NCBI GenBank assembly: GCA_964611645.1
Contig: CAZTAO010000087.1
Coordinates: 1-13,063, forward strand
Reading direction: 5' to 3'
Origin: CAZTAO01 sp964611645
GTDB taxonomy: Bacteria > Armatimonadota > UBA5829
DNA length: 13,063 nucleotides
Under the pieces are notes generated by a model, which saw only the letters and a list, made by a program, of their open reading frames with translations, searched no databases and was not told the DNA's origin. Shown piece after piece: positions 1-6,213 of this stretch. Positions within the stretch are counted from its first letter, which is position 1, and the number at the start of each line of letters is the position of its first letter. The translations under genes and the position numbers were made by a program.

Positions 1-257
1 ACAGTCTTGTGGTCTCGGGTTTTGGGGGCCACGTGTTTTGGCGTACGGGTGCAAACCGGAGAAGTCGAGAAGAACGGGAGGGTGTGACAACGCTCAAGGA
101 CGTAGCCTTGCTATGGAGCGTTCGTTGCGGGGGTAATGACGTTTGAGCCTAGCCGGCAACGTTTTGATGTAGAATATCCTGCTCTGCGAGATCCCAACAT
201 CAACCTGTGCCAAAGGATTAGCGCAGAGGGTCTACATCCTGGTGATTTCACACCGGC
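1..257. other. Flank beyond the trailer end of the CRISPR array; no gene recognised
   Basis: This stretch lies past the last, diverged repeat, downstream in the direction of array transcription. The only open frame that covers it runs on into the array and reads nothing familiar. A weak hairpin is visible at 95-110 (arms CAAGG and CCTTG, six-base loop), without a T-run. No leader-like AT-rich segment and no further full repeat are present. I see no supportable gene, promoter or terminator here. Confidence 0.6.
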
Positions 258-294
258 GTTTCAATCCTCACCGACTCCGGAGAGCCGGTGCAAC
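258..294 (-). repeat. Diverged terminal CRISPR repeat (trailer end)
   Basis: It has the same length as the consensus repeat and five substitutions, all inside the hairpin region. The flanking GTTG and GGATTGAAAC ends are intact. The stem is still fully paired and the loop becomes TCCG. Its place at the end furthest from cas2 and the leader marks it as the oldest repeat. Confidence 0.95.
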
Positions 295-1594
295 GACAGG
301 CGTCTGTGCGAATGCTTTGGTGTTGAATGAGTTTCAATCCTCACCGGCCCCGAAGGACCGGTGCAACGGCATTCCGGGTCCGGCAGGCGGCAGAACGCGC
401 GGGTTTCAATCCTCACCGGCCCCGAAGGACCGGTGCAACTCGAATGCGCAGCCCCAACCTGTGCAGAACTTCTCGTTTCAATCCTCACCGGCCCCGAAGG
501 ACCGGTGCAACCGGGCTTGGCAGGCAACTTCTCATACCAAGCCTTGTCGTTTCAATCCTCACCGGCCCCGAAGGACCGGTGCAACCAGAGCACGGTGATT
601 AGAAACGCGAGGTACTGGTGGTTTCAATCCTCACCGGCCCCGAAGGACCGGTGCAACATGCTGCGAGGTAGAGGTTCACAGGGTTGCCTCCGTGTTTCAA
701 TCCTCACCGGCCCCGAAGGACCGGTGCAACTTCCCTTTGTCTACCAACTCTACGCCGTGTCCACTGTTTCAATCCTCACCGGCCCCGAAGGACCGGTGCA
801 ACCCCGACCTCTGTTTTCAAACCGGGCAGGGCTATGTTTCAATCCTCACCGGCCCCGAAGGACCGGTGCAACGAGTTGTGGCTGTCGATGCTTCGTGGTG
901 ACTATTGGGTTTCAATCCTCACCGGCCCCGAAGGACCGGTGCAACGCAAGGTCTTGCGGAAGATTGTCCAGATCGGTATGTTTCAATCCTCACCGGCCCC
1001 GAAGGACCGGTGCAACGGAAGTTGAGTAGTTGCGCGATGGTAGAGTGCGAGTTTCAATCCTCACCGGCCCCGAAGGACCGGTGCAACGTAGACAGACTGA
1101 ATCGTGCCGCCGTAGACAGACTGTTTCAATCCTCACCGGCCCCGAAGGACCGGTGCAACAGCATCTGGTATTGGATTGCCCTCTGCTGCTGATTGTTTCA
1201 ATCCTCACCGGCCCCGAAGGACCGGTGCAACTGCGCGGCGACGCTCCCGAAGGAGCCTACTACTATGGGTTTCAATCCTCACCGGCCCCGAAGGACCGGT
1301 GCAACGCTCAGGTCGAGCTCGTCAAGATCAATCCTGACGTGTTTCAATCCTCACCGGCCCCGAAGGACCGGTGCAACCATCGATGGCGTCGGCCTTGGGT
1401 CGGCGAATTTGTTGTTTCAATCCTCACCGGCCCCGAAGGACCGGTGCAACGTTTCCGCAGCGTCGGGCATCGCCACCGCGTTGATGTTTCAATCCTCACC
1501 GGCCCCGAAGGACCGGTGCAACATAATAGAGCTGTCTAGAGAAACGATTGCCGAACTGTTTCAATCCTCACCGGCCCCGAAGGACCGGTGCAAC
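258..1594 (-). CRISPR. Type I-C CRISPR array, 19 repeats and 18 spacers
   Basis: Nineteen 37-bp repeats start at 258, 331, 403, 475, 549, 621, 694, 766, 836, 909, 980, 1051, 1123, 1195, 1269, 1341, 1414, 1486 and 1558. Spacers are 33-37 bp and all differ. Eighteen repeats read identically. The one at 258-294 differs at five positions. On the minus strand the repeat begins GTTGCACCGG and ends GGATTGAAAC, the usual ATTGAAAC type I handle. The minus strand is therefore taken as the crRNA strand, which agrees with cas2 and the leader on the right and the degenerate repeat at the far left. Each repeat folds into a 9-bp stem (arms CACCGGTCC and GGGCCGGTG, one G-U pair) closed by a TTCG loop. No match between a spacer and the rest of the window was noticed by eye, but that check was not exhaustive. 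Confidence 0.99.
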
Positions 1595-1775
1595 TGTTAT
1601 ATTACCATGTTTTTAAGCGCGGAACCGCGCCTGTATCGGCCTCATTCTCAATCCTCGCATAAGTTGTGCCATCAAGGTGCAGTTCGTCAATGTGCATATG
1701 CGATTTGCTTCTACGCTCGCGACTTTGCGCGAACGTCACGAGTGGCGGTCCAGAGCTTGAGGTTCGCGGATGCAT
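1595..1775 (-). promoter_or_regulatory. CRISPR leader between cas2 and the array
   Basis: These 181 non-coding bases separate the cas2 stop from the first repeat, where a type I-C leader belongs. Read on the minus strand, the part next to the first repeat is AT-rich (1595-1616). It is preceded by an inverted repeat, GCGCGG and CCGCGC, at 1617-1630. At 1648-1656 the leader carries GAGGATTGA, which is identical to nine bases near the 3' end of the repeat. A possible -35 box, TTGACG, lies at 1690-1685, but no well-spaced -10 box follows, so the promoter itself is not fixed. Calling this the leader rests on position and polarity. Confidence 0.8.
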
Positions 1776-2072
1776 TCATACCACCATCGGTTCATCGTAA
1801 TCGACGTACTTATCCAGTCCGTAGCACTCCACGGATTTCTCCCTACCACCGTGCAAATGGTAGACCCTCAAGCTGTCCTCCTTGGGTTCGATGATCTTCA
1901 GCAATCTGGACTTGAGCTTCTCCATGTTCATATCGCTTACGCTGCACTCGAATACCGAATACTGCACTCGCTGCCCATAGCTCTTGCACACCTTAGCCAC
2001 GCGCCGCAGCCGTGCTCTGCCCTCGCTTTCTAGCGTGTTCACATCATAGCAAACAAGAATATCCGCGCGCAT
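1776..2072 (-). CDS. cas2: CRISPR-associated endonuclease/integration protein Cas2 (type I-C)
   Basis: Cas2 is the dimeric bridge of the Cas1-Cas2 spacer integrase. The 98-residue product has the ferredoxin-like fold signature, starting MRADILVCYDVNT with the conserved Asp at residue 10. RRVAKVCKSYGQRVQYSVFEC follows in two strands around residues 23-43 and is typical of the I-C subtype. An ATG six bases earlier (2078) would add two residues. I prefer 2072 because the GAGGTG ribosome-binding site is 8 bases upstream of it but only 2 bases upstream of the earlier ATG. The cas1 stop lies within 10 bases upstream, so the two genes are translationally coupled. The gene is the last of the cas operon and ends where the leader begins. 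Length and motifs are normal. Confidence 0.96.
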   Translation of the reverse strand: MRADILVCYDVNTLESEGRARLRRVAKVCKSYGQRVQYSVFECSVSDMNMEKLKSRLLKIIEPKEDSLRVYHLHGGREKSVECYGLDKYVDYDEPMVV

Positions 2073-2079
2073 AGTCATC

Positions 2080-3114
2080 TCACCTCGGATAGTATGGCAC
2101 GTAACGCGGGATATCCCCGCGCAACCGCCTAGCCAGTATCCTGGCCTGCAGGTGCGGTACCAGGCCCAACGGAGTCTTCGACTTCAGCAGATGGTGCTGC
2201 ACTTCTGCCTGCTTGCGCTTCTGATATGCCGTTAGAACAGCCTTTCGGCCATCGTCGTTGAGCATCACCGCGCCCCCTGCCCGCTCATCGAAGTGCTCCG
2301 GTTTGATCTGTTGACGATTGATCAGGTTCATAGCCAACCGGTCGGCCATGACCACTCTGAACTCCTCCATCATATCAAGCGCCAATGCAGGCTTGCCCGA
2401 TCTCAGCGCGTGCAGGAATCCGAACTCCGGATCGAGCCCTACTCCTTCGAGCGCCCCTATGCAATCGTTCAGTAGCACAGCATACAGAAACGACAGCAGC
2501 GCGTTGACTCTGTCCCTCGGCGGCCTGCGATTGCGCCCGGAGAACTTGAATGACTCCCTCTGAGCCACGATCATATGATCCATAACCATGAAGTAGTCGG
2601 CGGACGCCTGTCCTTCGTAACCACGCGCCTGGTCGATATCACAGGCGTTCTCGACGTCCTTCAGGTGTTCCGCGATCCATTCGGCGCACCTGCACATCTG
2701 GTCTTTGTGCTCGTCCTTTCGGCATTCGCGGCCTGCCCTCAGCAGAGCGGAGCGCATATTCTGCAGCTTGCCTGCTACAATGGATTTAACCACTTCCAGA
2801 CGCGCTTCATCGTCAACGTAGGCTCGGTATTGAGCCTCCCGAAGAAGCACATTGCCGGAGACCGCGCCAACAACCCTTGCACGGAATCGCCCGCCCATAT
2901 CCAGAAACGACAGGTTTCTTCCCTCACTTGCGCACTTATGCATCAACTGCGGGCTCACCATCACGTTGCCAAACATCACCACCGATCCGATGTGGTGCAG
3001 TGGAACCTGGAGGATCGTTTTACCTTCGGCCTCGACTTTGGCTGTCTCACCTTCCAGATGCACGTACGAACCTTGGGTCATCACGAACAGCGTATTCAAC
3101 AGCTCTCTACTCAT
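2080..3114 (-). CDS. cas1: CRISPR-associated endonuclease Cas1 (type I-C)
   Basis: Cas1 is the metal-dependent integrase that, with Cas2, inserts new spacers at the leader end of the array. The 344-residue product is full length for type I-C. The catalytic residues are visible: Glu167 in RGYEG, His235 in FGFLH and Asp247 in ALALDMMEEFR, with the spacing expected of the family. The N-terminal beta domain covers about residues 1-90 and the alpha-helical catalytic domain the rest. The end, DIPRYVPYYPR, is also typical. The ATG overlaps the cas4 stop as ATGA (3114-3111), indicating coupled translation, and the TGA stop lies next to the cas2 start. Nothing suggests inactivation. Confidence 0.99.
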   Translation of the reverse strand: MSRELLNTLFVMTQGSYVHLEGETAKVEAEGKTILQVPLHHIGSVVMFGNVMVSPQLMHKCASEGRNLSFLDMGGRFRARVVGAVSGNVLLREAQYRAYVDDEARLEVVKSIVAGKLQNMRSALLRAGRECRKDEHKDQMCRCAEWIAEHLKDVENACDIDQARGYEGQASADYFMVMDHMIVAQRESFKFSGRNRRPPRDRVNALLSFLYAVLLNDCIGALEGVGLDPEFGFLHALRSGKPALALDMMEEFRVVMADRLAMNLINRQQIKPEHFDERAGGAVMLNDDGRKAVLTAYQKRKQAEVQHHLLKSKTPLGLVPHLQARILARRLRGDIPRYVPYYPR

Positions 3115-3767
3115 TCCACTACCTCACAGTCACGCGGCTGAAACAGCCCGGATTCCAGACGCAGATTTGAGAACTGCTCCGCAGCCGACGGGACGCAGGC
3201 ATCGATGAGCGAACAGTTCTCGCATCGCGCGTCATTTGCTGCCGGAGGGACCGTAGCTGACACGAGCATGGCCCTGACCTCTTCCACCAGTTTCCGAACC
3301 CGCTGCCGCAGTTCTTCGGTGATCTCGACTTCTCTCCTATGGCGGCTGCTCACGTGATACACAGCGCCTCTGACGACCGGTCTGCCGAACATTTCCTCCA
3401 AACACATAGCCTGAGCGCACAACTGCAGGGCGGCGGGCGCGCTTTCCTTACGAGGCCCGATCTTGTATTCCACAGGCACAATCGAGTCGTCAGGATGGAA
3501 CTCGACCACATCCGCCTTGCCATAGACTCCAAGCGCATCGCAGAAGATGGGCAGGGCGCGCTCCACCCTGACCCCATCTTCCTCTCTGCTTATCTCCTGG
3601 TCCGCACGGTCGTGCGCAAGAGTTCCGCGAAGAGTAAAGATGTTCTCGTCAAACACCTTCTCCACGTAGATTAACGCGCACTGACGTGGGCAGTAGGCAT
3701 AATGCTCCACCGCCGAAACGCCGACTAATTCTGGGTCGGACCAGTTGGATGGAACGCTATTTCCCAT
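3111..3767 (-). CDS. cas4: CRISPR-associated exonuclease Cas4 (type I-C)
   Basis: Cas4 trims and orients prespacers with the correct PAM before Cas1-Cas2 integration. The 218-residue product has the RecB-like nuclease residues His52 (LAH), Asp86 (GKADVVEF), Glu100 and Lys102 (PVEYK) and Gln115 (ALQLCAQ). The four cysteines of an iron-sulphur cluster are Cys26 (YCPRQC) and Cys182, Cys185 and Cys191 (CENCSLIDAC). The frame is open upstream to 3839, but that part lies antisense to no other gene and inside cas7. The ATG at 3767 starts the recognisable protein and overlaps the cas7 stop by 11 bases, so it is chosen. The TGA overlaps the cas1 ATG. All key residues are present, so Cas4-Cas1-Cas2 forms a complete adaptation module. 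Confidence 0.97.
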   Translation of the reverse strand: MGNSVPSNWSDPELVGVSAVEHYAYCPRQCALIYVEKVFDENIFTLRGTLAHDRADQEISREEDGVRVERALPIFCDALGVYGKADVVEFHPDDSIVPVEYKIGPRKESAPAALQLCAQAMCLEEMFGRPVVRGAVYHVSSRHRREVEITEELRQRVRKLVEEVRAMLVSATVPPAANDARCENCSLIDACVPSAAEQFSNLRLESGLFQPRDCEVVE

Positions 3768-4644
3768 TGATGACTTCTGGCGTGGGCCAGTTGTCCGCAA
3801 CGTCGCCAGGCCCGGTCCCGGGTTGGAACGAGATGACATTGTCTGCGTCGTCGGTGTCTGCCACTCTCAGGCTCCTGTGTACCTTTGCGGACGAATGCTG
3901 GCCGCTCGAACAGTTGTGCCGCCACCACACCACTTTGAGCACTTCCATACTGCCATCGGGCCGCGCGGAGGAGGCATCATTCTCAAACAGGCGCGGCAAT
4001 ACGGCCTTGATGGTTTCAGCGTCTCCGTCACTGAACCCGGTCCTCACGGCGAGTTGTGGGTTCATGCTCCCGAAGAATGCATACGTGCCCTGATCGACAC
4101 GGTGCTTCATACCCATTGTATCGGAGCCCCGTTTGGTGCCGTCACCCTCACCGCTGACACTCTTGGTGATCTGGGTGCTCGTCACGCTGACCGGGCATAC
4201 ACTGAATGCAGACTGAATGGAGACCGGACCACGGATGCCAATCGATACTCCCGCGTCGTCGCCAGCGTTACCCGAGTCCTCGCTTTTAGAGTCCTTCTTC
4301 TTGGCCTTGTAGGCGAAGAGCTGGCCAAATGCGCGGACGTCAAACCACGTTTCGCAGGCTACCTTTGTGGTGTCCTCGGCCTTTCCGTTCTTGGGCAGCA
4401 CGGCATCTGCCCTGGAGCGGAGGCTGGGATGGGCATCTACCTTGTTGTCATCCGACTGCACAAAGATCGGTATCCCGCTCTCCATCAATCGGTCGCGTAT
4501 CTTCCGCTTGATGCATACGTCGGTCATCTCTCCCAAGCCTTCGTAGGTCTTACGCGGCCGGTTGCCATCCAGCGGATCGCCGTTCGGGTTGGCATTGTGA
4601 ACACTGAACACTACAGCGAAATCGATCTTCTTTGTGAGGCTCAT
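3757..4644 (-). CDS. cas7: Cas7 (Csd2), type I-C Cascade backbone subunit
   Basis: Cas7 coats the spacer part of crRNA as a filament of repeated subunits in the Cascade complex. The 295-residue product is of normal length for the Csd2 family. It opens with KKIDFAVVFSVHNANPNGDP (residues 5-24) and NRPRKTYEG, the family's N-terminal RRM strand and loop. It has the conserved TDVCIKRKIRD helix (41-51), the FDVRAFGQLFA motif (101-111), and IGIRGPVSIQSAFSV (135-149) before the RNA-binding thumb region. The stretch at 112-132 (KAKKKDSKSEDSGNAGDDAG) is a low-complexity charged insert. The ATG has a good ribosome-binding site, AGGAG, 7 bases upstream. The gene lies 33 bases after the cas8c stop and overlaps cas4 by 11 bases. 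It appears intact although its partners Cas5 and Cas8c-N are missing. Confidence 0.97.
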   Translation of the reverse strand: MSLTKKIDFAVVFSVHNANPNGDPLDGNRPRKTYEGLGEMTDVCIKRKIRDRLMESGIPIFVQSDDNKVDAHPSLRSRADAVLPKNGKAEDTTKVACETWFDVRAFGQLFAYKAKKKDSKSEDSGNAGDDAGVSIGIRGPVSIQSAFSVCPVSVTSTQITKSVSGEGDGTKRGSDTMGMKHRVDQGTYAFFGSMNPQLAVRTGFSDGDAETIKAVLPRLFENDASSARPDGSMEVLKVVWWRHNCSSGQHSSAKVHRSLRVADTDDADNVISFQPGTGPGDVADNWPTPEVINGK

Positions 4645-4677
4645 TATTCTGCTCCTGTTCTTGATATGACTAGAATA

Positions 4678-5082
4678 CTAGTCTTCGCTCTCTTCAGTCG
4701 CCTCTTCGGCAGGCTGATTAGCTTCCGGGCGCAACGCAGCGCGCTGGCAATGGTAACCGAGGAGAAACTCGCCTGTGAGCCGGTTGCCCGAGGTAAAGTC
4801 GTCCGCCACGAACATGCTCATCACCTCGTCGATCTCTGTCTCGGTTGCGTGTAGAAACGCGGAACGCGATGCTCGCAACCTCGTCTTGTACGGAGTCAGC
4901 GACGTCTCGATTGTAAGCCAGGTTGAGTACGGGCGTTCCGCAAAACGCTGCATGAGTTTCGCGGCGTTTGTATCGCGTTTCTCCCCGGCAACATACAGCG
5001 CCCGGCTCTCCATGTGCTCTGCCAATGCAAGCAAGCGGCCATAAAGGTAGTCCCTGCTGGTGCGGTCTCGTTCAAGTGCCAC
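4678..5082 (-). CDS. cas11c: Cas11c small subunit from an internal start within cas8c
   Basis: In characterised type I-C systems the small subunit Cas11c is translated from a start site inside the 3' part of cas8c, and it lines the belly of Cascade. Here a GTG at 5082 follows a strong Shine-Dalgarno stretch, AAGGAAAGGAG (5100-5090), at 7 bases. No such site precedes the GTG at 5751. The product would be 134 residues, beginning at VALERDRTSRDYLYGR and ending at the cas8c stop, which is the size expected for Cas11c. It lies entirely inside the preserved part of cas8c, so truncation leaves it intact. The motif and spacing are seen directly. That it is translated here is inferred from the family. 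Confidence 0.75.
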   Translation of the reverse strand: MALERDRTSRDYLYGRLLALAEHMESRALYVAGEKRDTNAAKLMQRFAERPYSTWLTIETSLTPYKTRLRASRSAFLHATETEIDEVMSMFVADDFTSGNRLTGEFLLGYHCQRAALRPEANQPAEEATEESED

Positions 5083-5820
5083 GGTATAGCTCCTTTCCTT
5101 GTTTTGATATCGATAAAGCGCGCAGGCGATGCCGAGCGCTTTCTCCCATTCCCAAGCTTCCGCGCCGTGTCTGTTGCCTGCCCGCCGGACACACGATTCG
5201 ACAATATCGGGCGGAATCGGCGCTCCGTCAGTAATACAGGGCAATAGGCGTTCCACGGTTGCCTTTCGCAGCTTCTCGTCGAGCCGTGTTCCATATGCGG
5301 CTTGAGCGATATCTCTTGGCGCAGGTGCTCCGACGAACACCCTATCCTTGCCCAGGCGCTGCAACCAACAGCAGCTCTCGTGCCAGCTCTGAACGCGCGC
5401 GAGCAACTCTGAACCGGTCAGTTCCCGGTAGAAGCTGATGGCCATTCGCCCCGGCGTGGCTGAATCAAGCCCCATTACCACTACATCAGTTGTGCCGCCA
5501 AGTTTGGTTGCGTAGCCGGCAATGCGTTTCGCAAGCTGAACGCCGATCTCCTGAGCGGTGTACCCGGTCTGCTCTTGCGCTTCCTCTGTGTCTTCGCCAA
5601 GTAGGAACGCGAGAGTGTCAGCCAGAGGATCGGGTATGTCTGCGCCAGAGACCGCCCAGGCTACGATAGCTTGGTCGCCGTCTTGATAGCCCTGTCTCGC
5701 GATCAGCCACCGCAGAGCGTTGTGCGCCTTCTGGGTCACCTCGAAGCTCACGCCACAAGCTTCATCTGCAGAAGTGAAGCGTCCGAGAAAGGTATATCCT
5801 CCCGTATCATTTGAGGATAT
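4678..5820 (-). pseudogene. cas8c: cas8c (csd1) remnant, C-terminal two thirds, N-terminus lost
   Basis: Cas8c is the large subunit of type I-C Cascade. It recognises the PAM and recruits Cas3. The surviving frame carries about 380 residues, against close to 600 in intact family members. Homology begins abruptly at about 5820 with ISSNDTGGYTFLGRF, then FEVTQKAHNALRWLIARQGY and AIVAWAVSG. The normal C-terminal part follows, including RDYLYGRLLALAEH, KLMQRFAERPYSTW and GEFLLGYHCQR. The GTG at 5751 is the first possible start but has no ribosome-binding site. The frame runs on upstream to a stop near 5845, where the opposite strand already encodes a methyltransferase fragment. The N-terminal third, cas5 and cas3 are missing. 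The remnant cannot make a full Cas8c but still holds the internal cas11c gene. Confidence 0.92.
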
Positions 5821-5996
5821 GCGAGTGGACAGGTGCGCCTTACTTTATAGAAAACCCCGTCAGCATGTTGAGCACATACTGGAGAAAGCCGGATTACCGT
5901 TTTAACCCCTGCGACTACGGTGGATATCTGGACCCTCCCGGAGATCGGTATACCAAGAAGACCTGCCTGTGGACCGGCAATGGTTTTGTTATGCCA
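5811..5996 (+). pseudogene. Internal fragment of a phage-type DNA methyltransferase-like protein (IENP motif)
   Basis: The translated stretch reads EWTGAPYFIENPVSMLS, then YWRKPDYRFNP, DYGGYL and YTKKTCLWTGNGFVMP. This order (IENP, then WRKPDY, then a KKTCLW block) is that of phage-borne methyltransferase-like proteins. I recognise it from memory and not from a search. Only about 62 residues remain. The N-terminal cofactor-binding half is absent and homology stops near 5996. No start codon with a ribosome-binding site is present (the frame opens at TTG), so it is a gene fragment and not a gene. It directly abuts the cas8c stump on the opposite strand at about 5811-5820, and the next fragment at about 5996-6017. 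Confidence 0.6.
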
Positions 5997-6009
5997 TCCA
6001 TATGGACAT

Positions 6010-6196
6010 GTCCGTTGACTGCCTTACTAGGATTCTCCAGATCTCGGAGGATCTGGCCTATTATCCTCTTGCCGTTGACCTTTGAAGACAGAATGCCAGT
6101 TACGTTCTCCATGATGAAAACGTGAGGTCGAAACTTGCGGATGATTCTCAAGTACTCCTGATACAGAAAGTGCCTTTCGTCCTGCTCGAAGTCGCA
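6010..6196 (-). pseudogene. Fragment of a C5-cytosine DNA methyltransferase (Dcm-like)
   Basis: On the minus strand the frame reads CDFEQDERHFLYQEYLRIIR, then KFRPHVFIMENVTGILSSK and GKRIIGQILRDLENPSKA. This is the C5-methyltransferase segment around the conserved ENV motif, which contributes the catalytic glutamate. The upstream PCQ motif with the catalytic cysteine and everything C-terminal to this point are absent. Homology begins at about 6196, where the plus-strand ATPase fragment begins, and ends near 6010, where the other methyltransferase fragment ends. It is too short to be functional. The frame remains open to 5915, but the residues after SKA (near 6017) do not look like the family. 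Confidence 0.65.
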
Positions 6197-6213
6197 CCAA
6201 TACCGTCGCCCTG

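Noticed and set aside
141..160. GTTTGAGCCTAGCCGGCAAC as a shortened, eroded CRISPR repeat
   Set aside because: It shares the ends with the repeat but lacks 17 internal bases and is 97 bases from the last repeat, so chance is as likely.
258..1594. Self-targeting of the adjacent phage block by spacers
   Set aside because: By-eye comparison of spacers with the phage genes showed no match on either strand. A proper alignment would be needed to be sure.
1617..1630. The GCGCGG/CCGCGC inverted repeat as a terminator between cas2 and the array
   Set aside because: On the minus strand it is followed by TTAAAAA rather than a T-run, so it is better regarded as part of the leader.
136..1894. Several open frames on both strands across the CRISPR array
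   Set aside because: They are translations of the 37-base repeat and its spacers, with the same peptide recurring in all three frames.
3768..3839. Longer Cas4 start at 3839
   Set aside because: It would add 24 residues lying inside cas7 that do not look like Cas4. The ATG at 3767 fits the normal overlap with the cas7 stop.
3745..4854. Long plus-strand frame of 369 residues
   Set aside because: It is antisense to cas7 and the end of cas8c, which are clear family members, and has no recognisable content.
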